NCBI GenBank assembly: GCA_013127575.1
Contig: CP053418.1
Location: forward strand, 62,001-126,000
Length of the DNA stretch: 64,000 bases
Direction: 5' to 3'
From: Ramlibacter terrae
Lineage (GTDB): Bacteria > Pseudomonadota > Gammaproteobacteria > Burkholderiales > Burkholderiaceae_C
Part shown: positions 22,031-31,985 of the stretch, piece by piece
Position numbering within the stretch: the stretch's first letter is position 1
Layout of the letters: every line of letters starts with the position of its first letter
Program-made: the position numbers and the translations under genes
The notes under the pieces: generated by a model
Databases searched by the model: none
Seen by the model: the letters and a program-made list of their open reading frames with translations, nothing else
Told to the model about the DNA's origin: nothing

Positions 22031-23454
22031 TCAGATCGCGAAGATTTTGCCCGGGTTCATGATGTTCTTCGGGTCGAGCGCGCGCTTGATCGTGCGCATC
22101 ATCTCGACGGCGCCGGCGCCCGCCTCGTCAACCGGGAAGCCCATCTTGTGCAGGCCCACGCCGTGCTCGCCGGTGCAGGTGCCTTCGAGCGCCAGCGCGC
22201 GGCTCACCAGCTTGTGGTTGAGCGCTTCGGCGGTCACGCGCTCTTCCGGCAGGTTCGGGTCGAGCAGGTAGCCGAAGTGGAAGTTGCCGTCGCCGACGTG
22301 GCCGACCGGGAAGTACGGGATGCCGCTGGCGTCGGCCTCGGCCACCGAGTCGAGCAGGCAGTCGGCCAGGCGCGAGATCGGCACGCAGGTGTCGGTGGAG
22401 ATCACCTTGCAGCCGGGCCGCGATTGCACGGCGGCGAAGTAGGCGTTGTGGCGCGCCGTCCAGAGGCGGGTGCGTTCTTCCGGCGTGGCGGCCCATTCGA
22501 AGGCGTTGCCGCCGAATTCGGACGCGATCTCCTGCACCGTCTCGGCCTGCTCCTTCACGCCGGCGGGCGAGCCGTGGAATTCCATCAGCAGCATCGGCTC
22601 TTCGCGCAGGCCCAGCTTGCTGTGCGCGTTGACCATGCGCACGGTGTTGGTGTCGATCAGTTCCACGCGGGCGATCGGCACGCCGAGCTGGATCACCCGG
22701 ATGGTGGTGCGCACGGCGGCTTCGATGCTGGGGAACGAGCAGATGGCGGCGGAGATCGCCTCGGGGATCGGGTACAGCCGCAGCGTGACTTCGGTGATCA
22801 CGCCGAGCGTGCCTTCGCTGCCGACGAACAGGCGCGTGAGGTCGTAGCCGGCGGACGATTTCTTGGCGCGGGTGCCGGTGCGGATGGTCTCGCCGCTGGC
22901 CGTCACCACCTCGAGGCCCAGCACGTTCTCGCGCATGGTGCCGTAGCGGACGGCGTTGGTGCCCGAGGCGCGGGTGGCGCTCATGCCGCCCAGCGACGCG
23001 TCGGCGCCCGGGTCGATCGGGAAGAACAGGCCGGTGCTGCGGATCTCGTCGTTGAGCTGCTTGCGCGTGACGCCGGGCTGCACGGTGACGGTGAGGTCTT
23101 CCGCGTTGACCGAGACCACCTTGTTCATGCGGCTCACGTCGATGCTGATGCCGCCCTGCACGGCCAGCAGGTGGCCTTCGAGCGAGGAGCCGACGCCGAA
23201 CGGGATGACGGGCGTGGCGTACTGGCTGGCCGGGCGCACCGCATCGGCGACGTCTGCCGTGCTTTCGGCGAACACGACGGCGGCCGGCGGCGGCACCGGA
23301 AGGAGGATTCGTCGCGGCCATGCTGCTCGCGCACCACCGGGGCGGTGGAGCAGCGGTCGCCGAAGCGCGCCTTGAGCGCTTCGAGCAGGGCGGCGGGGAC
23401 GTCGCGTTGCTGGACTTCGGGAACGAGGTGCGACAGGGCGGTGGGTGCGTTCAT
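22031..23454 (-). CDS. FAD-binding oxidoreductase, D-lactate/glycolate dehydrogenase (DLD/GlcD) type
   Basis: About 474 aa when repaired. FAD-binding type 4 fold: VIPFGVGSSLEGHLLAV, VSVNAEDLTVTVQPGVTRKQ, FFPIDPGADASLGGMSATRA, GYDLTRLFVGSEGTLGVITE, then the FAD-oxidase C domain ending with GTCTGEHGVGLHKMGF (Zn/substrate His) and ALDPKNIMNPGKIF. Oxidises 2-hydroxy acids, passing electrons to quinone or cytochrome c. D-lactate is the commonest substrate of this length class; glycolate or D-2-hydroxyglutarate are possible. One base is lost near 23297. The sensor kinase starts one base after its stop. Confidence 0.87.
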
Positions 23455-23522
23455 GCGGGGCTCTCCGGGGGCGTCCGCCAGTGTAGTCTCCCCCGTCCGC
23501 CGGTCAGCAGGGCAAGCCCGTG

Positions 23523-23861
23523 CTACCGCGCGCCGCTCTGGTATTCGCCCGGGGAGAGGATGCCGTCCTTGTTCGCGTCCAGGTCCTCGAAGCTGCGCGG
23601 CAGGATCGCCAGCCGCTGGGCTTCGGCCCGGGTGAGCTGGCTGTCGGCGTTGGCGTCGGCCTGCAGGAAGGATTGCTCCACCTGCGCCGGGGTCCAGCGG
23701 CCGGGCAACGCCGGAGCGGGCGCGGCCGCCACCGTGCCTGCCGGCGGCATCAGCGCCGCGGCCGGATCGGCGGAGCGCTGGGCCGGCACCTGCGCCTGCG
23801 CACCGGCCGCTGCGAGCGCGGCAGCCACCGCCAGCGCGCGCAGGGCGTCAGCGTGTCGCAT
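23523..23861 (-). CDS. Small secreted EF-hand protein
   Basis: 112 aa, intact. Signal peptide (LRALAVAAALAAAGAQAQ) and two EF-hand-like loops: DANADSQLTRAEAQRL and DLDANKDGILSPGEY, both with the D-x-[DN]-x-[DS]-G/x pattern for Ca2+ binding. Exported to the periplasm. Overlaps the stop of the upstream EF-hand gene by 14 bp, so the two are co-translated. Confidence 0.8.
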   Translation of the reverse strand: MRHADALRALAVAAALAAAGAQAQVPAQRSADPAAALMPPAGTVAAAPAPALPGRWTPAQVEQSFLQADANADSQLTRAEAQRLAILPRSFEDLDANKDGILSPGEYQSGAR

Positions 23862-24491
23862 CGCCGTACTCGGCGCGGGTGATGACCCCGTCGAAGTCGC
23901 GGTCCATTTCCTCGAAGCTCATCGTGGCGAAGCCCATGCGCGACGCCTCGGCGCGGGTGAGTTCGCCGTCGCGGTTGGAGTCGGCGTTGATGAAGTTGCG
24001 GGCGACTTCCACCGGGTTCAGGCCGGAGGAGCCCATCGGCACGGACTGCGAAGGACCGCGCGCCATCACGCCCACCGCGCCGGCGCCGAGCACGGCCGTG
24101 TTGGGCAGCGCATTGCCATTGGCGTCGGTGCCGTTGTTGGCGATCCCCGTGCCGGTGCCGGCCCCAGGCCGATGCCGGCGCCGTTGTTGTTGACGGTTCC
24201 GTTCGTGCCATTGCCGAGGCCGATGCCGCTGGCATTGCCGCGCGTCACCGAGTTGTTCGCGGCGACCGGATCGCCGGCGACGGCCGCGCCGCTGCCCGAC
24301 GTGAGGCCGGCCGGAATCGGAGGGCGCAGGCCGGCGGGGTTGGGCGCGGCTTGTGCGGCACGCGCGCTGGCGGACGGCGCCGCGGTGGCCGTGGACTGGC
24401 GCACCGAGCGCGACTGCTGGGCCTGGACGGTGGTGACCGCCAGCAGGGCGACCGCCGAAGCGACCGCGAGACGGGAGAGGGACGAAGGCAT
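23848..24491 (-). CDS. Secreted EF-hand protein with low-complexity linker
   Basis: About 214 aa when repaired. Signal peptide (LSRLAVASAVALLAVTTVQA), a Gln/Ser/Ala segment, then a Gly/Asn-rich linker (NASGIGLGNGTNGTVNNNG) and a C-terminal EF-hand pair: NADSNRDGELTRAEASRMGF and EMDRDFDGVITRAEYG. One base missing near 24168 next to a CCTGG. The Gly-Asn linker resembles surface-exposed spacers. Role unknown; calcium binding is inferred from the loops. Confidence 0.75.
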
Positions 24492-24652
24492 GGCGGACTC
24501 CCGGATGCGTTTGCCACCCGCGGACGCGGACAGCCTGGAGCCATCGTCGCGCTCCTGCACTCGCGTGCCAGCCGCCTGCAGCGCCACTTGCTGTAGGAGC
24601 CGGCGGACCGGCGTCCGGCAAGGCTGACGCACAATGGCGCAAAGGAGAGCAC

Positions 24653-25213
24653 ATGGGCAAACGGCTGACGCAGATCGCCACGCGCACCGGCGACGACGGC
24701 ACGACCGGCCTCGGCGACAACACGCGGGTTCCGAAAGACCACCTGCGGGTGCAGGCGATGGGCGACGTGGACGAACTCAACTCGCACATCGGGCTGCTGC
24801 TGTGCGAGCCGGTGCCGGCGGACTGCCGCGAGGTGCTGGTCGAGGTCCAGCACCAGCTCTTCAACCTCGGCGGTGAGCTGTCGATCCCCGGCTACGAACT
24901 GCTGAAGGGCGAGGCGGTGCTGGCGCTGGACGAGGCGCTGGCGACCTACAACGCGCAGTTGCCGAAGCTGGAGGAGTTCATCCTGCCCGCCGGCAACCGC
25001 GCCGCCTCGCAAGCCCATGTGTGCCGCACCGTGGCACGCCGCGCCGAGCGCGCGCTGGTGGCGCTCGGCGGCAGCGAAACGCTGCGCGATGCGCCGCGCC
25101 AGTACCTCAACCGCCTGAGCGACCTGATGTTCGTGCTGGCGCGCGTCTTCAACCGCATGGACGGCGGCGACGACGTGTACTGGAAGAGCGAGCGGATGGC
25201 GCGGAACACCTGA
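24653..25213 (+). CDS. Cob(I)alamin adenosyltransferase, PduO/MMAB type
   Basis: 186 aa, intact. Transfers adenosyl from ATP to corrinoid to make coenzyme B12. TRTGDDGTTGLGDNTRVPKD (ATP-binding N-terminus), MGDVDELNSHIGLLL, the FILPAG turn, AHVCRTVARRAERALVAL with the conserved R/E pair, and YLNRLSDLMFVLARVFN. Length and motifs are standard. AAAGGAGA lies 6 bases before the ATG. It stands alone in front of a palindromic half-repeat. Confidence 0.95.
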   Translation: MGKRLTQIATRTGDDGTTGLGDNTRVPKDHLRVQAMGDVDELNSHIGLLLCEPVPADCREVLVEVQHQLFNLGGELSIPGYELLKGEAVLALDEALATYNAQLPKLEEFILPAGNRAASQAHVCRTVARRAERALVALGGSETLRDAPRQYLNRLSDLMFVLARVFNRMDGGDDVYWKSERMARNT

Positions 25214-25214
25214 C

Positions 25215-25239
25215 GTCATTCCCGCGAAGGCGGGAATCC
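25215..25239. repeat. Palindromic repeat, family 2, single half-unit
   Basis: GTCATTCCCGCGAAGG followed by CGGGAATCC: an 8-bp stem around a short loop, the well-known solitary form of this bacterial repeat. It starts 2 bp after the cobalamin adenosyltransferase stop. Confidence 0.85.
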
Positions 25240-25276
25240 GTGGCGCCCCGGGTCCGCGCCTGCACGGGGACGACGG

Positions 25277-25698
25277 CTACTTCACCGCCAGCACCGCCAT
25301 CGTGATGCGCGACACGCAGCTCAACACGCCCGCGTCGTCGTGCATGTCGATGTGCCACACCTGCGTGCTGCGGCCGATGTGCACCGGCCGCGCCGTGCCC
25401 GTCACCCAGCCCGACGACACGCCGCGCAGGTGGTTGGCGTTGATGTCCAGCCCCACCGCGCGCTGGCCTTCCGGCAGGCAGTAGACCGCGCCGCACGAGC
25501 CCAGCGTTTCCGCCAGCACCACGTTCACGCCGCCGTGGATCACGCCGTACGGTTGCTGCGTGCGCGCATCCACCGGGATGCGGCCGCGGATGAAGTCGTC
25601 GCCGACTTCGACGAACTCCATGCCCAGTGTTCGGGCGCCGTGCCCTTGTGCAGGGCGGTGAGGCTTTCGATTGAGATGTCGCGTTTCCAGATGGCCAT
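25277..25698 (-). CDS. Hotdog-fold thioesterase, PaaI/EntH type
   Basis: About 140 aa when repaired. Motifs: RIPVDARTQQPYGVIHGGVN with the catalytic region HGGVNVVLAETLGS (Glu and His/Gly loop), LDINANHLRGVSSGWVTGTA, GRSTQVWHIDM. Hydrolyses aryl- or acyl-CoA thioesters in this family. One C lost near 25634 at a CCTGG; repair gives PEHLGMEFVEVGDDF. Starts 2 bp after the stop of the NCS2 permease gene, hence probably one transcript. Confidence 0.88.
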
Positions 25699-25700
25699 GT

Positions 25701-27053
25701 TCAGAGCGGTTTGCGGGGTTCGGGCACTTCCACCATCGGCGCGTCGGCGACGCTGACGCCGGTGGAGCGGTCGCGGTTCAGCAGCGCGTACAGCAGGATG
25801 GCGCCGAAGGTCGCCGTCCCGATGCCGCCCAGGGGCGAAGCCGCCGAAGTTCAGGGTGTAGTCGCCGGTGCCCAGCACCAAGGTGATGGCGGCCACGATC
25901 AGGTTCTTGTTCTGCGAGAAGTCGACGCGGTTGTCGACCCAGATCTTGGCGCCGGCCACCGCGATCAGGCCGAACACGACGATCGACACGCCGCCCATGA
26001 CCGGCAGCGGGATCGCCGGATGACGGCGCCGAACTTGGGCGAGAAACCCAGCACCACGGCGATGATCGCCGCCACCAGGAAGATGGCCGTCGAGTAGATC
26101 TTGGTGGCCGCCATCACGCCGATGTTCTCGGCATAGGTCGTCACGCCGGTGCCGCCGGCGGCGCCGCTGATCACCGTCGCCACGCCGTCGCCGATGAAGG
26201 CGCGGCCCATGTACTGGTCGAGGTTGCGTCCGGTCATCGCGGTCACCGCCTTGATGTGGCCGGGTTCTCGGCCACCAGGATGATGGCCACCGGCGCGATC
26301 AGCGCCATCGCGGCGCCGGTGAACACGGGCGCCGTGAAGTTCGGCATGCCGACCCCAGGCCGCGCTGGCGATGCCGGAGAAGTCCAGCGGCTTGCCGAAG
26401 CCGAGACCGTTGGCGAGCACCGCATAGATGACGCTGGCGACGATCAGGCCGACCAGGATCAGCAGGCGCTGCACCATGCCGCGCGTGAGCACCGCCACCA
26501 GGCCGACGCTGACGAAGGTGACGAGCTGCATCCACTTGTCGAAGTCGGTCGGCGCCATGTTCTTGATGGGGATGCCGGCCAAGTTCAGGCCGATCACCGC
26601 GACCACCGCGCCTGTGACCACCGGCGGCATGAAGCGCTCGATCCAGCGCGTGCCGACCGCGTGCACGACGAAGCCGATGATCGCGTAGACCACGCCGCAG
26701 GCGATGATCCCGCCGAGCGCCACCGCGATGTTGGGATTGGCGCCGGTCTTGCCGGCGTAGCCGGTGGCGGCGATCACCACGCCGATGAAGGCGAAGCTCG
26801 AGCCGAGGTAGCTCGGCACCTTGCCGCCGGTGATGAAGAAGAAGATGAGCGTGCCGATGCCGCTCATCAGAATGGCGATGTTGGCGTCGAAGCCCATCAG
26901 GATCGGCGCCAGCACCGTGGCCCCGAACATCGCGATCACGTGCTGCACGCCCATGGCGCCGGTCTGCGGCCACGGCAGGCGCTCGTCCGGCGCGATCACG
27001 CCGCCTTGCTGCAGGACCGCCGGCGACTTCTCCGTCCAGTCGAACATTCCCAT
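25701..27053 (-). CDS. NCS2-family nucleobase:cation symporter (uracil/xanthine permease type)
   Basis: About 451 aa when repaired. Membrane transporter with about 14 helices. QHVIAMFGATVLAPILMGFD at the N-terminus, GSSFAFIGVVIAATGY (the conserved central SFAF region), FMPPVVTGAVVAVIGLNLA, GAAGGTGVTTYAENIGVMAA (the substrate-binding TTYAEN motif of UraA-like proteins) and MGGVSIVVFGLIAVAG. Breaks near 26352, 26262, 26022 and 25838, three of them on CCTGG/CCGGG pentamers. Which base is taken up cannot be decided here; UraA/RutG-like motifs favour uracil. Confidence 0.88.
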
Positions 27054-27126
27054 TCCGCTCTCCTCGTGTTGTTGTGAAGTGCGGCGATGCTAAAGGGGAA
27101 TGTCCCCCACCGGCAAGGCGGGGCGC

Positions 27127-28007
27127 CTAACTTGCGAAGTGGGCCACCTGCGCCAGGACGACAGGGTCTTTCAGGATCTTGCGGTGGCCGAGGCTTTCCG
27201 TGGCGAGCAGCTGCGCGCCACGCACGGCGTGGGCGAAAGCCTGCCCGTCGGCGAACGCGTTGACGCTGTCGCGGCGGTCGTGCACCACCAGCGTGGGGAT
27301 GCGGATGCGGGGCGCGACGGCCTGCGCGTCGAATTGCGGCATCAGCAGGCCTTCGCGCGCTTCGATGCGGTGCTGCATGGCGGCGCGGGTGGTTTCGCTC
27401 AGGCCGAACACGTGCGCGAAGTAGCGGGTGTACTCGCGCGGCGAAGCCGGCGGCGCCAGCAGCACCAGCCGCTCGACCGGCAGGCCGCGCGCCACGGCGA
27501 AGGCCGCCGCGCTCGCGCCCAGCGAATGCGCGGCCAGCAACTGCACCGCATGGCCTTGCTGCTGCAGCCGGCCCACGACGTATTCGATGGCGCGCGCGAA
27601 CTGCGGCAGGTTGCTGGCGCCGCCGCCGCTGCGGCCGTGCGCCGGCATCTCGACCAGCACCGGGCGCAGCCCTTGCTGGGCAGGCTGTCGGCCAGCGCGC
27701 GCAGCTGGCCGGCGTGGCCGCCCCAGCCGTGGACCAGCAAGGCCACGGGCCCGTGCGGCGCCACCGGCTGGGTATAGACCGTGAGGTCGTGCTGCTCGAA
27801 GGGCCAGTGGTCGACGTGCCAGCCCGGCTCCCACGCCGTGCGGCGCTGCAGCCACTTGGGCGGCAGCGGCGTGACGAACAGCCGGTCGGCGGCGCGCACG
27901 GCCAGCGACGGCCAGATGCGCTGGGCGCTCGTCAGCGCGAGCCGGAACAGGCGGATGCCCTTGCTGGCCTGGTAGTAGCCGGCGGTGTCGGCGGTGGTGC
28001 GGGTCAT
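27127..28007 (-). CDS. Alpha/beta hydrolase (lysophospholipase/esterase-like)
   Basis: About 293 aa when repaired. Oxyanion HGWGGHAGQLRALADSL, nucleophile AAHSLGASAAA, Asp in VVHDRRDSVNAF and His in ESLGHRKILKD. An extended N-terminus (about 70 aa) precedes the core. One base lost near 27681 at a CCAGG. It follows, by 10 bp, a 37-codon gene whose promoter carries a TetR-type operator, so the hydrolase is predicted to be under that regulator. Substrate unknown. Confidence 0.82.
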
Positions 28008-28017
28008 CGCCGTCCTT

Positions 28018-28131
28018 TCAGAAGAAGACCATGTCGTCGTTGCACTGGGGCAGCGCCCGCAGCGACGAGAGTCCGGCACGGACGACGCGCCAGCCGCCGT
28101 AGGCGGCGGCCGTGGTGAGGAGGACCAGCAT
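28018..28131 (-). CDS. Small hypothetical protein upstream of hydrolase
   Basis: 37 aa: one hydrophobic N-terminal stretch (LVLLTTAAAYGGWRVV) and a polar end (QCNDDMVFF). AAAGGAA lies 5 bases before the ATG at 28131, and the reading frame ends 10 bp before the hydrolase start. Its upstream region has the perfect TetR-type palindrome at 28145-28162. These signals support real translation; the protein is unrecognised and could be a membrane-anchored micropeptide. Confidence 0.6.
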   Translation of the reverse strand: MLVLLTTAAAYGGWRVVRAGLSSLRALPQCNDDMVFF

Positions 28132-28144
28132 TTCAGTTCCTTTC

Positions 28145-28162
28145 TTCGCACGTGCGTGCGAA
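28145..28162. promoter_or_regulatory. Putative TetR operator 1 (in front of small protein/hydrolase)
   Basis: TTCGCACG-TG-CGTGCGAA, a perfect 8+8 inverted repeat ending 13 bases upstream of the ATG at 28131. Its near-copy lies at the same distance before the tetR gene. Confidence 0.8.
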
Positions 28163-28211
28163 ATATGGGCAAAGGCCAACGGCGGCGGACGTCTCCGGCT
28201 TCTTTTTCTTC

Positions 28212-28814
28212 TCAGTTCAGGTAGGACTGGCGCAGGCGGACCCACGTCGCCCGGGCGCGCTCGGCAGCCCGGGCGTCGCGCAGGAAGCGCGCGTCGTGGA
28301 TCAGGCCCATGGCCAGCGCGGACACTTCGCTGACCAGCTGCTCGGGATCGGTGTCGGCCTTGAGGTGGCCGGCCTCCATCGCCTGCAGCACCGTGCGGCG
28401 CAAGGCGGCGCGCCAGCGCGTCACTTCGTCGAGCAACTGGTCGCGCAGCGGGCCCGACTTGTCGTCGAGCTCGAAGGCGCCCGCGGTGTAGATGCAGCCC
28501 TGCTGCGCGTCGACGTCGCGGGTGCGGATGATCCAGCGGCGCATGATCTCGTCCAGCCGCGGCAGGCCCTTGGGTTGCTGCATGGAGGGCACGAACACGT
28601 CGGCGATGAAGCGCCGCCCGAACTCTTCGATCACGGCCTTCTGCAAGGCCTCGCGCGAGCCGACGCGCGAGAACACGCCGCTCTTGGACAGCCCGATGCG
28701 GTCCGCCACCACCTGCAGCGAGATCGCCTCGAGGCCTTCCGCCGCGGCCAGGTCGAGCGCCGCGCCGACGATCGCGGCACGGGTGAGTTCGCTCTTCTGG
28801 GTCTTGGCGTCCAT
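28212..28814 (-). CDS. TetR/AcrR-family repressor
   Basis: 200 aa, intact. N-terminal helix-turn-helix: KSELTRAAIVGAALDLAAAE then AISLQVVADRIGLSKSGVFS. A ligand domain follows with the TetR_C_6-like FVPSMQQPKGLPRLDEIMRR and CIYTAGAFELDD. The start at 28814 is used because a palindromic operator sits 13 bases upstream, identical in type to the one upstream of the adjacent small gene/hydrolase. Predicted to repress itself and that operon; the inducer is probably a hydrolase substrate. Confidence 0.9.
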   Translation of the reverse strand: MDAKTQKSELTRAAIVGAALDLAAAEGLEAISLQVVADRIGLSKSGVFSRVGSREALQKAVIEEFGRRFIADVFVPSMQQPKGLPRLDEIMRRWIIRTRDVDAQQGCIYTAGAFELDDKSGPLRDQLLDEVTRWRAALRRTVLQAMEAGHLKADTDPEQLVSEVSALAMGLIHDARFLRDARAAERARATWVRLRQSYLN

Positions 28815-28827
28815 GCTGCGGCGAAGA

Positions 28828-28845
28828 TTAGCACGGTCGTGCGAA
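28828..28845. promoter_or_regulatory. Putative TetR operator 2 (in front of tetR)
   Basis: TTAGCACG-GT-CGTGCGAA: 7 of 8 positions pair, and 15 of 18 bases match operator 1. It ends 13 bases before the tetR ATG. Confidence 0.78.
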
Positions 28846-28878
28846 ACAACAAATGCCACCCGACGAACGGCCAGACAC

Positions 28879-28962
28879 TGTCATTGCGGGCTCAACCCGC
28901 AATCCACGGCGGCGCGTGAACATGCGCTGCGTGGATCCCGGGTCAAGCCCGGGATGACAAGG
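28879..28962. repeat. Palindromic intergenic repeat, family 2, copy 2
   Basis: TGTCATTGCGGGCTCAACCC...GCAATCC and GGATCCCGGGTC...GCCCGGGATGAC, two opposed hairpins about 20 bp apart, filling the gap between tetR and the acetoacetyl-CoA synthetase gene. Confidence 0.85.
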
Positions 28963-28999
28963 ATGGTGGCGGATCGCCATGCTGCTAACCTCCCGCGCC

Positions 29000-30996
29000 A
29001 TGCCCGCCGCCCCCAACGTCCCCCAGATCCGCCGCTTCCAGGATTGGCTCGCCGTGCACCGCGACCTGCGGTTCGCCGACTACCAGGCGCTGTGGCAATG
29101 GTCGGTCGACGACCTGCCCGCGTTCTGGCAGGCGGTCTGGGACTACTTCGATTTCCAGTCCCCGACGCTCGCGACGCAGGTGCTGGCGGACGCCCCCATG
29201 CCCGGCGCACGCTGGTTCGAGGGTGCACAGGTCAACTACGCGCGGCAGGTGTTCCGGCATGTAGCCGCAGCGCACGCGGCCGGCTTCCCGGCCCTCATCA
29301 GCCGCAACGAACGCGGCGTGCAGCGCGAACTGTCCCGGCCGGAGCTGCGCCGCCGGCCGCGTCGCTGGCGCTGCACCTGAAGGCGCAGGGCCTGCAGCCC
29401 GGCGACCGCGTCGCGGCCTACCTGCCGAACATCCCGGAAGCGATGGTCGCCTTCCTCGCCGTGGTCAGCCTCGGCGGCATCTGGAGCATCTGCGCGCCCG
29501 ACATGGGGACGAACGCGGTGCTCGACCGCTTCCAGCAGATCGAGCCCAAGGTGCTGATCGCCTGCGACGGCGTCACCTACGGCGGCAAAGACTTCGACCG
29601 CTGCGCCGTGGTGGCCGAGCTGAAGGCGGCACTGCCCACCGTGCAGCACCCTGGGTGTATCGCAACCTCGGCAACGTGCCCACCGACGGACTGCCGCCGC
29701 ACGCCGACCTGTCGCCGGCGATGGCGGCAAGCGGCCCCGAAGTGGACGCCTTCGAGCCGCTCTGGCTGCCCTTCGACCATCCGCTGTGGATCGTCTATTC
29801 CAGCGGCACCACCGGCCTGCCCAAGCCGATCGTGCACGGCCACGGCGGCATCATGCTGGTGATGCTCACCATGGGCGGCCTGCACAACGACGTCGGCTGC
29901 AGCTACGACCCCAACAACTGGGGCGAGCGCTACCACTGGTACAGCTCGACCGGATGGGTGATGTGGAACGCGCAGCTCGCGGGGCTGCTCTCGGGAACCA
30001 CCTGCTGCATCTACGACGGCAACCCGGGCGGCAGCAAGGACAAGCCCGACTGGTCGGTGCTGTGGCGCTTCGCCGCCGACCTCGGCGTCACCTTTTTCGG
30101 TGCGGGCGCGGCCTTCTTCGCCAACTGCATGAAGGCGGGCGTCGACCTCGCGCAGCATCCGGGGCTCAGGACCGTGCGCGCGCTGGGCACCACCGGATCC
30201 CCCTTGTCCGAAGACGCGCAGCGCTGGGGCACGGAGCAGTTCCGCAAGCTCGGCATCGACGCCATCTGGTGGTGCAACATTTCCGGCGGCACCGACTTCG
30301 CCGGCGCCTTCATCGGCGGCAACCGTGAACTGCCGCAGGTGCCCGGCGAGATGCAGTGCCGCGCGCTCGGCTGCGCCGTCGAGGGCTGGAACGAGCAGGG
30401 GCAGCCGGTGATCGGAGAAGTCGGAGAACTGGTCTGCACCAAGCCTATCCCGTCGATGCCGCTGTACTTCTGGAACGACGAAGGCGGCAAGCGCTATCTC
30501 TCCAGCTACTTCGACATGTACCCCGGCGTCTGGCGCCACGGCGACTGGCTGAAGATCACCCCGCAGGGCGGCTGCGTCATCTACGGCCGCAGCGACGCCA
30601 CCATCAACCGGCACGGCCTGCGCATGGGAACCAGCGAGTTGTACAGCGCGGTCGAGGCGCTGCCCGAAGTGCTGGATTCGCTGGTTGTCGACCTCGAGTA
30701 CCGGGACGCGACAGCTACATGCCGCTGTTCGTGGTCCTGCGTCCCGGCATCACGCTGGACGACGCCCGGAGGCGAAGATCGCCGGCGCCATCCGCACCGC
30801 GCTCAGCCCGCGCTTCGTGCCGGATGCGATCGTGCAGGTGGCGGAAGTGCCGCGCACGCTCTCGGGCAAGAAGCAGGAGCTGCCGATCAAGAAGCTGCTG
30901 CTCGGGCAGCCGCTGGAGAAGGTCGTGAACCGCGACGCGATGGCAAACCCAGGTTGCCTCGACTGGTACGTCGCGTTCGCGCGGCAGCGCGCGTAG
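29000..30996 (+). CDS. aacS: Acetoacetyl-CoA synthetase
   Basis: About 666 aa when repaired. ANL-superfamily ligase activating acetoacetate to acetoacetyl-CoA. N-terminal WPGARWFEG-type (here PMPGARWFEGAQVNYARQVF), AMP-binding P-loop WIVYSSGTTGLPKPIVHGHG, WYSSTGWVMWNAQLAGLLSG, WWCNISGGTDFAGAFIGGN, then GDWLKITPQGGCVIYGRSDA and C-terminal catalytic Lys region LSGKKQELPIKKLL. Breaks near 29338, 29650, 30709 and 30772, all at CCTGG sites. It ends 1 bp before the convergent LysR gene. Uses ketone bodies or products of aromatic/isoprenoid catabolism; relevant to the AtuA-type gene 9 kb away only by inference. Confidence 0.94.
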
Positions 30997-30997
30997 G

Positions 30998-31890
30998 TCA
31001 GCCCGCCGTCCCCTGCGCTTCGGCTTCCAGCGCCGCGAGGAACTCGCGCACCTTCGCCGGCACCAGCCGCCGGCCCGGCAGCAGCGCGTGGATCTTCAGC
31101 GGCTCGCAGCGCCACGCGGGCAGCAGCGCGACCAGCTTGCCTTCGGCGACAGCTTGCGCGCAGAAGGTCGCCGTGATCCGCGCCACGCCCAGCCCGCCGA
31201 TGGCCGCCTGCAGGCGCACGCCGGCATTGCCGCTGCGCAGGCGCGGATTGCGGACCTCGATCTCGGCGGTGCGGCCTTCGGCATCGGTGAAGCTCCAGCC
31301 GCCGTCCTCCGCGCCCGCGAGCAAAGGCAGCGCGGCCGGTCTTCGGGCGCGGCGAACTCCGGATGCCGCGCCATCAGTTCCGGTGACGCGAACAGCCCGC
31401 GGTCCAGCGAATAGACCCGCTTCGTGACGACGCTGGCCGGCGCACTGGTGTGCTCCAGCGCCGAGAACACCAGGTCGTACTGGCGCTCGAACAGGCCGAC
31501 GCGCGCATGTTCCACGTCGACGTGCACCTTCAGCAGCGGGTGGTCGCGCATCACCTTGCAGGCCACGCTGGCGAGGTGATGGGCGCCGAACTCGTAGGGC
31601 GCCGCGACGCGCAGCGTGCCCTGCACCGCCGCACCCTGCGCCAGCGCATCGACCGCGCTTTCGCGCAACTGCGCGAGCGGCTTGCTGATGTCGCGGTACA
31701 GCGATTCACCCGCGTCGGTCAGGCGCAGCCGCCGCGTGGTGCGTTCAAGCAGGCGCGTGCCGAGCTGCGTCTCGAGCCGGGCCACCGAAGCGCTCAGGCT
31801 CGACTTCGGGCGGTCGAGCACGCGTGCGGCGGCGGTGAAGCCGCCGTGGTCCACCACTTGGCAGAAAGCGTCGAAGTCGTCCCAGTTCAT
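30998..31890 (-). CDS. LysR-family transcriptional regulator (near Rieske oxygenase)
   Basis: About 297 aa when repaired. N-terminal winged HTH: FDAFCQVVDHGGFTAAARVL, KSSLSASVARLETQLGTRLL, ERTTRRLRLTDAGESLY. Effector domain with APYEFGAHHLASVACKVM and a CrgA/DsdC-like pattern FSALEHTSAPASVVTKRV. One T lost near 31343 at a CCTGG. Divergent from the Rieske oxygenase gene with a 95-bp gap, so it most likely controls it. Confidence 0.9.
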
Positions 31891-31985
31891 CGTTCAGGTT
31901 TCGGAACACTGCGGCCAGCGCGCCCGGTTGATGCGGACGGCAGCGCTCCCTACGATTGTCCCTTACGAAAATACCGGAGCCTTCC

